The notes below the pieces were generated by a model, which saw only the letters and a program-made list of their open reading frames with translations, had not been told where the DNA came from and made no database searches. Below, in pieces: positions 42,766 through 51,907 of a stretch of DNA of 64,000 bases; the first letter of the stretch is position 1; each line of letters begins with the position of its first letter. Source of the DNA: an uncultured Hyphomicrobiales bacterium (GTDB lineage: Bacteria; Pseudomonadota; Alphaproteobacteria; Rhizobiales; Beijerinckiaceae). Made by a program: the position numbers and the translations under genes. The stretch covers positions 62,001 to 126,000 of the forward strand of contig CAINED010000059.1 of assembly GCA_903847605.1 (NCBI GenBank). The letters run 5' to 3'.

Positions 42766-43895
42766 CACGGATTGGCGCGCACGGTCGGCGCGACTCCCGT
42801 CAATTTGTTTCCACGAATGAAGGGGCGGCTGAGCAGGCGTCGCGCCGGCGCTTCGAACCATCGGTAACAGAAGATGGATACCGTCACGATGATCACGGTG
42901 CCTGCAAGCGCCAGCGCGATCAGTTCCGGCCATTGCGTGAAGCCGAGCTTGCGAGCCAGCATCAACGTCGCAACCTGAAACATCGTGTGCAGGAGATAGA
43001 CTGCATAGGAGGCGTCGCCGAGCATCACGCAATAGCGATGCTGCAGGAATGTCCTGCGGCCGCCGCGCTCTGTTATCGCGAGAACGCCGACCGCTGCAAC
43101 GAAGCTGACGAGCACGAGATAGATGTTCGCTTGCATGAAGAGCAAAGCGATCACCAGGGCCATGAAGGCATGGGCGATCCACCAGGGCAGGGCGAGTCTC
43201 GGCAACGACATCACGAGCCTCTGCAGCGCCATGCCCGCCATGAATGTCGGCACGGCGCGCAGCATGCCGAAGTCCCAGGTTGCATCGGTGAAGCTGCGCA
43301 TCCCCAGCGACGAGCGCACCAGTTCCATGACGATGGCGAAGAGCAGGGCGGCGGCGAAAGTTGCCGCCACGCCCGCGCGGGTCAGCAAAATGGCGAACAG
43401 CGGGAACAGCAGATAGACGAAGAGTTCGGCCGAGATCGACCATGAGGGGAAATTCAGGCCCGGTTGCCAGCCGAAGCCCCAGGCGTGGATCAGGGCGAGA
43501 TGCGGCGCGATCAGCGCAGGGTCCATCGTGCTGGCGTCGCGCATTCTGACGCCGGCGACCGCGAGATAGATCGCAACCGCTCCGAAGACGAGCGTCACTG
43601 CAGCATGCAGGGGATAGACGCGCGCGAGGCGCCTGCGCATGAAATCGCGATAGGCCGTGAAGTTTGTGACCTTCGCGCCATAGGTGTGCATCAGCACGAA
43701 GCCGGAGAGGACGAAGAAGAAATCGACGAAATAGCCGAACATGAACAGGCGATGGCTCGGCGCGGCCGCAATGGAAGAAAAGTGGCTTTCGTAGTGGTAG
43801 GCGACCACGCCTAATGCCGCGAGAAATCGCCAGCTATCGAGCGCCGCGTATCGCACGGGCTCGTTGCTGGACGCCTTTTCCGTCTCAATAGGCAT
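42765..43895 (-). CDS. Acyltransferase family 3 protein (OafA/YrhL-like)
   Basis: This 376-residue inner-membrane protein has about ten helices. It begins RYAALDSWRFLAALGVVAYHYESHF, with the R-x10-H type signature in which the histidine of AYHYESH is needed for acyl transfer. FVLSGFVLMHTYG and SWSISAELFVYLLFP are further Acyl_transf_3 signatures. It would O-acetylate or otherwise acylate the polysaccharide. It lacks the C-terminal SGNH domain of OafA. It overlaps both neighbours: 11 bp with the sugar-phosphate transferase gene and TGATG with the Asp-box gene. Confidence 0.88.
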   Translation of the reverse strand: MPIETEKASSNEPVRYAALDSWRFLAALGVVAYHYESHFSSIAAAPSHRLFMFGYFVDFFFVLSGFVLMHTYGAKVTNFTAYRDFMRRRLARVYPLHAAVTLVFGAVAIYLAVAGVRMRDASTMDPALIAPHLALIHAWGFGWQPGLNFPSWSISAELFVYLLFPLFAILLTRAGVAATFAAALLFAIVMELVRSSLGMRSFTDATWDFGMLRAVPTFMAGMALQRLVMSLPRLALPWWIAHAFMALVIALLFMQANIYLVLVSFVAAVGVLAITERGGRRTFLQHRYCVMLGDASYAVYLLHTMFQVATLMLARKLGFTQWPELIALALAGTVIIVTVSIFCYRWFEAPARRLLSRPFIRGNKLTGVAPTVRANP

Positions 43896-45390
43896 TGTCG
43901 GCCTTGATGAGCGCGAATGGCGTGATCGCGAGAATGTAGATGTCGAACATCAGCGACCAGTTTTCGATATAGTAGAGATCGTGTTCGACGCGATGCTGCA
44001 GCTTTTCCGGCGTATCCGTTTCGCCGCGCCAGCCGTTGACCTGCGCCCATCCGGTCATGCCAGGCCGTACGCGATGGCGCGCGAAATAGCCTTCCACCAC
44101 TTCGTCATATTGGCGATCGGCAGCCTTGGCGTGAACGGCATGCGGTCGCGGGCCGACGAGCGAGAGATCGCCCTTGAAGACGACGTTGAAGAGCTGCGGC
44201 AATTCATCGAGCGACGCACGCCTGATGAAACGGCCGACGCGGGTGACGCGCGGGTCGTCGCGCGTGACCAGTTTGTCGGCGCGCGCATCGAGCCTGTCTG
44301 CGTACATCGAGCGGGACTTGTAGACTTCGATCAACTCGTTGTTGAAGCCATAACGCTTCTGGCGGAAGAGCACCGGGCCACGCGAATCGAGTTTGATCGC
44401 AAGCGCAATCAAAAGCATCAGCGGCGAAAGCAGCAACAGGCAGAGCGCGCCGACCACCTTGTCGAAAATGTGCTTGAGAACGACGTCCCAACCTGCAATC
44501 GGCTTGTCGAATATATCGAGGACCGGCACTGCGCCGATATAGGAATAGGAACGCGGCTGGAAGCGCAGCTTGTTGGTATGCGCGGCGAGCCGGATGTCGA
44601 CAGGCAGGATCCAGAGCTTGCGCAGCATCTGCAGGATGCGCTGCTCGGCGGTGATCGGCAGGGCGAAAATAACGAGATCGACGCGCGTATGCCGCGCGAA
44701 TTCGACGAGATCGTCGACCGAGCCCAGCTTAGGATAGCCCGCAACGACATCGGGCGCGCGTTCGTCCGTGCGATCGTCGAAGACGCCGAGGATGCGGATA
44801 TCCGAGTCGTGCTCGCGCATCAATTGTTGCAAGAGGTCGTTGCCCGCTTCTCCGGCGCCCACGATGACGGTGCGTCTGTCGAGAAGCCCCGCGCGCGTCA
44901 TTCTGATCGTGAACAGCGAAACGAAAATGCGTTCGATGGCGAGGACGGCAAGGCTCGTGAAATACCACGCGACCATCCATACGCGCGAAAAGGCGTCGCC
45001 CTGTTTCAGCATGAAGAAGGCGGCGATGCCGGCGAGGAACACGAGTCCGAGACCGCCCGCGAGTTTCAACCCTTGCGTAGCCGGCGTGCGGAATGCGGCG
45101 ATCCGGTAAAGGCCGAGCGTCTGGTAGAGCGCAATGGCGAGAAGGCCGCTCGCCAGGATCACTGCGTAATAGATCAGGGAAAAGCCGGCGACCGGTACGA
45201 CATAGACGGCGTGGACGATCGCGCCCGCAATCAGGACGATTGCAAATTCCGTGAAGCGGACGATGCCTGTAAGGACGATAGGCGAGACGGCGCGGCGCAC
45301 TTCGCCGCCGGCGGCCACTTCGGCAAGGGCGGGGCGTCTGACGGATTCGCCGGGCCTTGTGCTGGACGAATCTGTGCTCACCACGCTCAT
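43885..45390 (-). CDS. Polyprenyl glycosylphosphotransferase (WcaJ/ExoY type)
   Basis: The protein has 501 residues. Four to five N-terminal helices (about 45-150), a cytoplasmic CoA-binding-like domain with TVIVGAGEAGNDLLQQL, and a C-terminal bacterial sugar-transferase domain (about 305-500) with KRYGFNNELIEVYKSRSM, RRASLDELPQLFNV, GPRPHA and RVRPGMTGWAQVNGWRGE. It moves a sugar-1-phosphate to undecaprenyl phosphate and so starts the repeat unit of the exopolysaccharide. All hallmark motifs are intact. It lies 10 bp after the GT4 gene and overlaps the acyltransferase gene. Confidence 0.92.
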   Translation of the reverse strand: MSVVSTDSSSTRPGESVRRPALAEVAAGGEVRRAVSPIVLTGIVRFTEFAIVLIAGAIVHAVYVVPVAGFSLIYYAVILASGLLAIALYQTLGLYRIAAFRTPATQGLKLAGGLGLVFLAGIAAFFMLKQGDAFSRVWMVAWYFTSLAVLAIERIFVSLFTIRMTRAGLLDRRTVIVGAGEAGNDLLQQLMREHDSDIRILGVFDDRTDERAPDVVAGYPKLGSVDDLVEFARHTRVDLVIFALPITAEQRILQMLRKLWILPVDIRLAAHTNKLRFQPRSYSYIGAVPVLDIFDKPIAGWDVVLKHIFDKVVGALCLLLLSPLMLLIALAIKLDSRGPVLFRQKRYGFNNELIEVYKSRSMYADRLDARADKLVTRDDPRVTRVGRFIRRASLDELPQLFNVVFKGDLSLVGPRPHAVHAKAADRQYDEVVEGYFARHRVRPGMTGWAQVNGWRGETDTPEKLQHRVEHDLYYIENWSLMFDIYILAITPFALIKADNAY

Positions 45391-45400
45391 CCCGATGTTC

Positions 45401-46600
45401 TCACGACGACGCAGCGACGGGCGATTGCGCGATCGCAGGCGATTTCGACTTGCGGCGGATCGCCTCGCGATAGCCTTCGATCACGGCGTCGGCCATGTCG
45501 GTGATGTGAAACTTGCTTTGCACATAGGCGCGCACATCCATGGCTTGCGCCTTGCGGGCATCCTCGCTGCGCGCCTGGATATCAATCATCGTTTGCGCCA
45601 GCCGTTTCGCATCGTTGCAGGGGATCAGCCGGTCGGCGTAGGGACCGAAAATTTCGGGAATGCCGCCAACATCGGTCGAAACCATGGGAACGCCGGCACC
45701 GGCAGCTTCGAGCACGACATAGGGCAAGGATTCCGCGCGCGAGGGCACGAACAACACCTTGCCGCGCCTGAATGCTTCGCGGGCCGGCATGGCCCCGGGA
45801 AAGAAAATGTCCTTGTCGAGGCCGAGCGAACGCGCCTGTTGCGTCAGTTGATCCTGATCGGGTCCCGTCCCGACGAGTACCGCCGTCTGCCGCCTGCCGC
45901 TACGATCCCTTACGATGGCCATCGCGTCGATCAGAGTGTCGATGCCCTTGGCCGAACGCAGTTCACCGACATAGAGAAAGTCGGCCGCATCCGGCGCGGG
46001 ATCGAGCGGTTCGAATTCGGCGTCGCTGATGCCGTTCAGCACAACGCGTTTTATCTTGTCGGTGTGGCCCACATAATTTTCGAAGCAGCCCTGAATGAAG
46101 GCGCTCTCGAAAAGATAAAGATCGGTCGCGCGCTCCAGCACGCCCTCGGCCATCATGTAGAGGCGATGGATGGGCGTCCCCGGCCTGTAATTGAAACTGC
46201 CGCCATGGGGCGTGTAGGCGCGGACAGCGCGGCCCGCCGCGCCGAAGAGGCGGGGCAGGCGCGCATAAAGGCCGCCTTTCGAGCCGTGTCCGTGGATGAC
46301 ATCGGGCTGCAATTCGCTCGCCGCTCGGCCAATGGCGAGAAGATTGCGCACGTCGCTCGGCGCGGGATTGCGATACATGGGCATGCGGCGCAGGCCGAGG
46401 GCGAGCGAGCCGGAAAGTTCGCCCAGCACCTGCTCGGCGCGAGCGCCGCCGGTGAGCGAATCCGTAATGAGGCCGACCCGATGGCCGCGCGCCACTTGCT
46501 CGCGCGTCAGGTCGAGGACATGCCGGAACAGGCCGCCGAGCGGCGCGCGCAGAACATGAAGAATTTTCAGGCTGCGCGAATCTGCGCCTGCAAAGGCCAT
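45401..46600 (-). CDS. GT4-family glycosyltransferase (exopolysaccharide)
   Basis: This GT-B enzyme has 399 residues. It begins SLKILHVLRAPLGGLFRHV, with the glycine-rich acceptor loop, and contains GHGSKGGLYARLP and AYTPHGGSFNY of the WcaL/capsular GT4 group. FLYVGELRSAKGIDTLIDAM opens the donor domain, and ESLPYVVLEAAGAGVPMV carries the E-x7-E motif. It likely adds the second or later sugar of the repeat unit begun by the downstream-encoded transferase. It is the second gene of the leftward EPS operon, 25 bp after the OPX gene. Confidence 0.88.
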   Translation of the reverse strand: MAFAGADSRSLKILHVLRAPLGGLFRHVLDLTREQVARGHRVGLITDSLTGGARAEQVLGELSGSLALGLRRMPMYRNPAPSDVRNLLAIGRAASELQPDVIHGHGSKGGLYARLPRLFGAAGRAVRAYTPHGGSFNYRPGTPIHRLYMMAEGVLERATDLYLFESAFIQGCFENYVGHTDKIKRVVLNGISDAEFEPLDPAPDAADFLYVGELRSAKGIDTLIDAMAIVRDRSGRRQTAVLVGTGPDQDQLTQQARSLGLDKDIFFPGAMPAREAFRRGKVLFVPSRAESLPYVVLEAAGAGVPMVSTDVGGIPEIFGPYADRLIPCNDAKRLAQTMIDIQARSEDARKAQAMDVRAYVQSKFHITDMADAVIEGYREAIRRKSKSPAIAQSPVAASS

Positions 46601-46625
46601 GACGAGAACTCCACGCGCCTCTCTC

Positions 46626-47186
46626 CTAGAAGAAGCGCTCGCGGACGGTGATCGTATCTCCGGGCCTGACCGGATAGGTCAGCGGAACCGTCGCCGTGGC
46701 GGGGACACCGTCAATCACGCGCGTCAGGTCGACAGTCCATTTCGCCGCGCGTGGCGCGAAGCCACCCGCGATCGCAACGGCCTTTTGTACCGTCAAACCA
46801 TTGACGAAAGGATATTGGCCGGCCGTGGTGACTTCGCCGAGAACGAAGAAGGGCCGGTAAGCCTCGACCTCGACGGAAACCTTGGGATCGCGCAGGTAGC
46901 CGCCGCGCAGGCGCGATTCGATGGCGCGTTCGAGGCCAGCCGTCGTCGCGCCCTGCGCGGGAACAAGACCGATCAGCGGCATGGAGATGCGGCCAGCGCC
47001 ATCCACCGAATAGGAATTGGTGAGGGCGTCCTGCCCGAAGACGATGACGCGCAGGCGGTCGCCGCTCGCCAAAGTATAGGGGGCGTCGGCATTTGCCTCG
47101 AAGAGATCGTTGTAGACGCGCGGCTGCCCGCAGCTGGTGAGGCCGAGAGATGCAATCAACAAGCACGCAAGAAGGGAACGCCGCAT
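46626..47186 (-). CDS. Short OPX polysaccharide-export lipoprotein (Wza/ExoF/BexD family)
   Basis: The protein has 186 residues. A lipoprotein signal peptide ends in LTSCG (about 14-18), giving a lipid-anchored cysteine. A Poly_export domain (YTLASGDRLRVIVFGQ...) and one SLBB domain (FVLGEVTTAGQYPFVNGLTVQKAV) follow. It lacks the further SLBB repeats and the C-terminal helix that forms the outer-membrane pore in Wza (379 residues), so it belongs to the short OPX type. It should guide polymer through the periplasm. The ATG at 47186 was chosen because the signal peptide starts there; the frame is open to 47249. First gene of the leftward operon. Confidence 0.87.
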   Translation of the reverse strand: MRRSLLACLLIASLGLTSCGQPRVYNDLFEANADAPYTLASGDRLRVIVFGQDALTNSYSVDGAGRISMPLIGLVPAQGATTAGLERAIESRLRGGYLRDPKVSVEVEAYRPFFVLGEVTTAGQYPFVNGLTVQKAVAIAGGFAPRAAKWTVDLTRVIDGVPATATVPLTYPVRPGDTITVRERFF

Positions 47187-47357
47187 GGCCGCCGCCGATT
47201 TCACACGTCTTCCCGGGCAGGGAAGTTTCCTGCCCCGATCTTTAGGCAAACGTGGTTAACAATCCCTCACCGCGCGATTTTCATGGCTCAGGGCAATTAA
47301 CGCTGCTTCAACCATAAAAGAATAAAGCTGGCCTCCTGTGAGTGAAGTGAGGCCGTG
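47187..47357. promoter_or_regulatory. Divergent intergenic region of the exopolysaccharide locus
   Basis: This 171-bp AT-richer gap separates the leftward OPX operon from the rightward co-polymerase gene and so holds both promoters of the export system. A regulator acting here could control both at once. A GTGAGG site precedes the co-polymerase start. No operator was clear. Confidence 0.45.
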
Positions 47358-49466
47358 ATGGGTAACGAGTCGACAGCGCGTGCATTCGGCAGGCCGGCGG
47401 ACAGCGAACTGGATTTGCCCGGACTCTGGAGCGCCATCTCGCGCAAGAAGAAGCTGATCGGTGGAGTTACGCTCGGCGCAGTGGCCGCGGCGGCGGTCTT
47501 CGTAGTGCTGGTCAAGCCGCGTTACACCGGCGAAGTCCGCATTCTCGTCGAGAATCAGGAAAGCTATTTCACGCGGCCGGACAAGGCTGCGCCGGAACAG
47601 ACGCCGGCGCCGGACTCCGAGGCCGTCACCAGCCAGGCGCAATTGATTACCTCACGCGAGATCGCGCGCGAAGCGATTCGCCAGCTCAATCTCAAGGGCA
47701 ACGTCGAATTCGATCCGCTGGCGGGCGGAGAAGGGATTGCCGCGCGCATTCTCGGTCTTGTCGGGCTTGGTTCGGCGCGCTCGCATCTCAGCGCCGAGGA
47801 TCGCCTTCTCGAAGCCTATGGCGACCGTCTCACCGTGTTCGCCTTGCCGAAATCGCGTGTGATCAGTCTCGAGTTCAATTCGCGCGATCGCGAACTCGCC
47901 GCCCGCGGCGCCAATACGATTGCCGACATCTATATGGAGACGCAGTCCAAAACGAAGAAGGAACGCGCCAGCCTCGCGGCCACTTCGCTCGCCTCCATCG
48001 TCAATGAATTGCGTTCGAAACTGGCGGAAGCCGAATCGAAGGTTGAAACCTTCCGTTCCAACTCCGGACTGATGCAGGGTTCGACATCCGCCAACATTGC
48101 CAATCAGCAGCTCGGCGAATTGTCGACGCAGCTTGCGGCGGCGCGCAACACGATGGCCGATGCTCAGGCCAAGGCGCGTCTCATCCGTGCGACGCTTCAG
48201 CGCGGCCGGCTCGACGAAATCAGCGATGTCGCGAAGGACGATCTGGTGCGCCGCCTCGGCGAACAGCGGGCGACCCTGCGCGGCCGCATCGCCTTTGAAG
48301 CGCGCACGCTCGGTCCCTCGCATCCGCGCATGCAGGAACTGAATGCGCAGCTGGCTTCGGCGGAATCAGAATTGCGGGGCGCTGCCGATCGCACGGCGCG
48401 TGCGCTCGAAAACGATGCGCGCATCGCCAATTCACGCGTCGAGAATATTTTGGCCGCTATCGAATCAGAGAAGAAGCGCGTTGGCGGCACCGGCGGCGAT
48501 CAGGCGCAGCTTCGCGAGTACGAACTCGAAGCCAAGCTGATCCGCGAACAGCTCGAAGCCAATACCAACAAATATCGCGAAGCGCTGGCGCGCCAGCAGT
48601 CTCTTTCGACACCTTCGGACGCGCGCATCATTTCACGCGCCGTTGTACCGGATCGTCCGACCTTCCCGAAGAAAATCCCGATCCTGATCTTTGCGGCGAT
48701 CGGTGGGCTGCTTCTCTCGCTTGGCAGCGTGATCGCAGCGGAGCTGTTGTCGGGACGCGCGCTGCGGCCTGCTTCGAGCGGCGATCCCCGCGATTTCGTC
48801 GTGCCCGAGATGAACGACATGGCGCGCACCGCGCTGCGCGGGCGGGAAACGGCGAGCGAAGACGATAAAGTCGAGCCGGGTCTCGATCCGGCGACGATAC
48901 GGCTTGCCAAAAGGCTGCTTGCAGCGAATACGCGCGACTATGCCATGCGCATTCTGGTCTGCGCGGGCTCGCGCGAACTCGATGCCGGTTTTGCTGTCGA
49001 ACCTCTGGCCCGCGCCATGTCGCAACAGCGGCGCGTCGTGCTCGTCGACTTCGGCGGCCGCGTTCTCGAGAACGGCAAGGGACTTTCGGATCTCATCGCC
49101 GGAGAAACCGGATTTGCCGATATCATCGAGCGCGACGAGGGCTCGCGCCTGCACATGGTCGGACGTGGCACATCGCAGGTCGAAATCGGTGCGGATCTCG
49201 ATGACGCCATCGATGCCCTGTCGCAGACCTACGACTTCGTGTTCATGCTGGCTCCGCAAACCGACGAAGGCGCGGCCTTTGCTGCGCAGATGGCGACGGC
49301 GGTCGACAAGGCGCTGATCTTCGCGGGCGAGGGCGTGTCGCGCGCTTCGGTGCGCGAACTTCAGGATGCGCTTAAAGTTGGCGGCGCCGGCGAAGTCGTC
49401 GTGATCGGCAAGAGCGATGTGAGTATGCCGGCCAACGATGCGAGAGCGTCGTTGCAGGCGGCTTGA
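47358..49466 (+). CDS. Wzz/GumC-type polysaccharide co-polymerase with degenerate BY-kinase domain
   Basis: The protein has 702 residues. A Wzz domain with first helix at about 34-54 precedes a long periplasmic coiled coil (about 190-420), the proline-rich RPTFPKKIPILIFAAIGG and a second helix at about 430-455. A C-terminal Rossmann-like domain (about 520-700) lines up with BY-kinases but lacks a usable Walker A: at about residue 531 it reads CAGSRELDAG. The A' motif is VLVDFGGR (near 560) and the B motif YDFVFMLAP (near 625). There is no tyrosine-rich tail. It should set chain length and span to the OPX protein, without kinase activity. An in-frame GTG one codon upstream is possible. Confidence 0.87.
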   Translation: MGNESTARAFGRPADSELDLPGLWSAISRKKKLIGGVTLGAVAAAAVFVVLVKPRYTGEVRILVENQESYFTRPDKAAPEQTPAPDSEAVTSQAQLITSREIAREAIRQLNLKGNVEFDPLAGGEGIAARILGLVGLGSARSHLSAEDRLLEAYGDRLTVFALPKSRVISLEFNSRDRELAARGANTIADIYMETQSKTKKERASLAATSLASIVNELRSKLAEAESKVETFRSNSGLMQGSTSANIANQQLGELSTQLAAARNTMADAQAKARLIRATLQRGRLDEISDVAKDDLVRRLGEQRATLRGRIAFEARTLGPSHPRMQELNAQLASAESELRGAADRTARALENDARIANSRVENILAAIESEKKRVGGTGGDQAQLREYELEAKLIREQLEANTNKYREALARQQSLSTPSDARIISRAVVPDRPTFPKKIPILIFAAIGGLLLSLGSVIAAELLSGRALRPASSGDPRDFVVPEMNDMARTALRGRETASEDDKVEPGLDPATIRLAKRLLAANTRDYAMRILVCAGSRELDAGFAVEPLARAMSQQRRVVLVDFGGRVLENGKGLSDLIAGETGFADIIERDEGSRLHMVGRGTSQVEIGADLDDAIDALSQTYDFVFMLAPQTDEGAAFAAQMATAVDKALIFAGEGVSRASVRELQDALKVGGAGEVVVIGKSDVSMPANDARASLQAA

Positions 49467-49490
49467 TAGGTTTCAGGCATCAAGTCGCGA

Positions 49491-50657
49491 TCAGCGCAGG
49501 CGAAGCCTCGCGCGCAAGTCTTGCGCGAGCTTCCACAACCGCTCGTTCTGTTTCACCGCACGCTTGAGGCGGCGGCGCGCCGCTTCAGCCATCACGAAGA
49601 TGCGGCCCTTTGCCGTGAGCGGCACAAGAGTGTCGAACAGGGGCTCGGCGCGATCGCACCAGGTCGATTTATAGCGGCCCTCGCCGATGCCGAGATCGAA
49701 AGCCTTTAGCCCTTGCCTGCATTTCGATTCGACAAGCAGGCTCAGCAGAACTTCGCCAGGGCTGCAGCGCGCGATCTCCGGCGTCATGTCGAATGAATTG
49801 AACATGCCGTGGAAACGGCCGCGGTGAACACCGCCGCCGTAGGTGGCCACGATCCTGTCTCCGGCAAGTAGCCCGTGCAGTTCGACCGAGGTTTCGCGCT
49901 TGCCGATGCGCGAGATGCAGCAGCGCGCGAAGAAGGCGCGTGCTTCCGGGCTGTCGAATCCGCTCGCGATATTCTTTTCGTCGAATCGCTGGAGTTTTTG
50001 CACGAAGAAGGCGTCGAGCAGACGCTCGGCCTCTTCCGGCGTGCGCGCCGTCAGCAGCCTGACTTCGCCGGTCTCTTCAAGTTTGCGGCGCTTGGCGCGC
50101 AGTTTCTTGCGGGCGTCGCCGGAGAGCTGCTGCTTCTGAAAGGCTTCGCTGTCGGCGATCAACCGGGCGCTGTGGCAGAAACTCGGGCTGGGTTGATGGG
50201 GCAGGGCTGCGAGCGGATTGTCGAACTCCTCCCAGCGAAAAGGCTGATTGGCGAGCACATAAACGTCCGGTGTGAGACCTGAGAGCCGGGCAGCGTCTGC
50301 CATGAGGCGTTTGAGGACGTCCGCCGCAATCGAGAATCCCGGCCGAAACAGGCCGATATTGGCGTTGGAATCCTTGGCCCCCAGAAACTCGGCGATCTGA
50401 AGCCCGAATGCCGGGCGAATGCCGAACGGAAACAGCGCCCCCGCGTCGCCATACTGGTCGCGCAATACGGTGATGAAAGGCTTGAGGCCCGAGGCCTTTC
50501 CCATCGTATCGTACCAGGGGATGATGAAGCCGCGCGTCTGGTAAAACGATGCGGGCGCGCAGGCCTCCAGCCCCGCCCAGACATCGAGGGCAGGCTGGAA
50601 GTCGCGGTGAACTTCCACGGTCCAGGTATAGGGCGGCGACGGTTCGATATCCCGCAT
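49491..50657 (-). CDS. FemAB/CelD-like GNAT acetyltransferase
   Basis: The protein has 388 residues and belongs to the Acetyltransf_6 (CelD/BcsL, FemAB-like) group. It has a double GNAT layout with KKLRAKRRKLEETGEVRLL in the central region, followed by the acyl-CoA-binding half with VELHGLLAGDRIVATYGGG and KAFDLGIGEGRYKSTWCD. Proteins of this type are often encoded with exopolysaccharide or cellulose genes and may acylate or aminoacylate glycans. It ends 24 bp from the convergent co-polymerase gene and is divergent from the deacetylase. The substrate is unknown. Confidence 0.83.
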   Translation of the reverse strand: MRDIEPSPPYTWTVEVHRDFQPALDVWAGLEACAPASFYQTRGFIIPWYDTMGKASGLKPFITVLRDQYGDAGALFPFGIRPAFGLQIAEFLGAKDSNANIGLFRPGFSIAADVLKRLMADAARLSGLTPDVYVLANQPFRWEEFDNPLAALPHQPSPSFCHSARLIADSEAFQKQQLSGDARKKLRAKRRKLEETGEVRLLTARTPEEAERLLDAFFVQKLQRFDEKNIASGFDSPEARAFFARCCISRIGKRETSVELHGLLAGDRIVATYGGGVHRGRFHGMFNSFDMTPEIARCSPGEVLLSLLVESKCRQGLKAFDLGIGEGRYKSTWCDRAEPLFDTLVPLTAKGRIFVMAEAARRRLKRAVKQNERLWKLAQDLRARLRLR

Positions 50658-50729
50658 GTCCAGCTTCTGCGATCCTCGCGACGATTTCTTTGCAGTTTTG
50701 GCCTAGTCTTGCCGGCACCATAGCGGCGA

Positions 50730-51905
50730 ATGGTCAACAGGACTTTGCAGCGTGTTCCGGAAAAGTTGAAAGACTTTTCCGATAAGAACACGCTCAAGTT
50801 TATAAATCGCGCTAGCCATGGCGACTGGATTTTCTGGATGGGCGCGGGAAGGGCAGCACTGAAACAGCAGGCGATCGGCGCGGGTTTCACCCTGTTCCGG
50901 GCGACCGGCGCGCATCGCCTTGCCAGCCGCATCACGCGCGGTCTTGGCGCGATACTGATGTTCCATCATGTGCGACCCTGGGCGGGACCGAGTTTCGCGC
51001 CGAACCGGCTGCTGGAGATCACGCCCGATTATCTTGCCGAAGTCATCGAAACGCTGAAGCGCGAAGGCTTCGACATCGTCAGCCTCGACGAAGGGCTTGC
51101 ACGCCTGCAATCGGGCGGCAGCGCCAATCCTTTCGCTGTGCTGACCTTCGACGACGGCTATCGCGACAATCTCCTCCATGCGCTGCCGGTGCTGAAGCAT
51201 TATCGCGCGCCTTTCACGCTCTATGTCACGACCGGCTTTGCCGAGGGAACGGCGCGGCTCTGGTGGCTCGAGCTCGAACAGGCGGTCCGTGGCCTGCCGC
51301 ATATCGAACTGGCGCTGGGCGGCACGAACTACATTTTCGATTGCCGCACGGCGCAGGAAAAAGCGGATTCGTTCAACAGGCTGTACTGGCTGCTTCGCGT
51401 TCAGCCTGAAGAGGAGATGCTGCAATCCATTCACTATCTCGCGCAGAAAGCCGACATCGACGGGCAGGCGATCACCCGTTCGCTGTGTATGAACTGGGAC
51501 GAGATTTTGGAGATCGCCGCCGATCCGCTTTGCGCCATCGGCGTTCATACCCTGACCCATTCCATGCTGGCGCACCGGCGCATCGACTTTGCGCGGCATG
51601 AACTGTTCGAGAGCCGCCGCATCATTGAGGCGAAAACCGGCAAGCCCGCGCCGCATCTTGCCTGGCCGGTCGGCGATCCCGCTTCCGCGGGGCCGCGCGA
51701 ATTTGCGCTGGCGCGCGAACTCGGCTTTGCGAGCGCTGTCACGACCCGGCCGGGCATGTTGTTTCCGGCCCATGCCGGTCATCTCACGGCGCTGCCGCGT
51801 CTGTCGGTCAACGGCAACTGGCAGGATGTTCGCTATCTCGAAGTCTTGCTGACCGGCGCGCCCTTCGCGCTGTGGAACCGGGGCCGCCGCGTCAACGTCG
51901 CCTGA
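50730..51905 (+). CDS. Polysaccharide deacetylase (NodB domain)
   Basis: The protein has 391 residues. The NodB motifs are AILMFHHV, TFDDGY (metal and base aspartates) and HTLTHSML, whose two histidines bind the metal; the later WPVGDP takes the place of the motif-3 R-x2-PY region. It would remove N- or O-acetyl groups from a polysaccharide, probably the exopolysaccharide of this locus. No clear signal peptide is seen; residues 37-60 are only mildly hydrophobic. An ATG at 50838 is an alternative start and would remove a charged N-terminus. It is divergent from the FemAB-like gene with a 72-bp spacer. Confidence 0.87.
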   Translation: MVNRTLQRVPEKLKDFSDKNTLKFINRASHGDWIFWMGAGRAALKQQAIGAGFTLFRATGAHRLASRITRGLGAILMFHHVRPWAGPSFAPNRLLEITPDYLAEVIETLKREGFDIVSLDEGLARLQSGGSANPFAVLTFDDGYRDNLLHALPVLKHYRAPFTLYVTTGFAEGTARLWWLELEQAVRGLPHIELALGGTNYIFDCRTAQEKADSFNRLYWLLRVQPEEEMLQSIHYLAQKADIDGQAITRSLCMNWDEILEIAADPLCAIGVHTLTHSMLAHRRIDFARHELFESRRIIEAKTGKPAPHLAWPVGDPASAGPREFALARELGFASAVTTRPGMLFPAHAGHLTALPRLSVNGNWQDVRYLEVLLTGAPFALWNRGRRVNVA

Positions 51906-51907
51906 AG

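Noticed and set aside
41677..42867. 396-codon open frame on the plus strand
   Set aside because: It is antisense to the secreted Asp-box gene, which has a signal peptide and an operon overlap that support the minus-strand reading.
43864..45504. 546-codon open frame on the plus strand
   Set aside because: It is antisense to the polyprenyl glycosylphosphotransferase gene, which has all hallmark motifs. Its composition (many Asp, Arg, His) is that of a shadow frame.
49491..51905. Possible exosortase (PEP-CTERM/XrtA) locus, because FemAB-like and deacetylase genes occur together
   Set aside because: No exosortase gene, PEP-CTERM protein or PrsK/PrsR regulator is present; the genes fit an ordinary exopolysaccharide locus.
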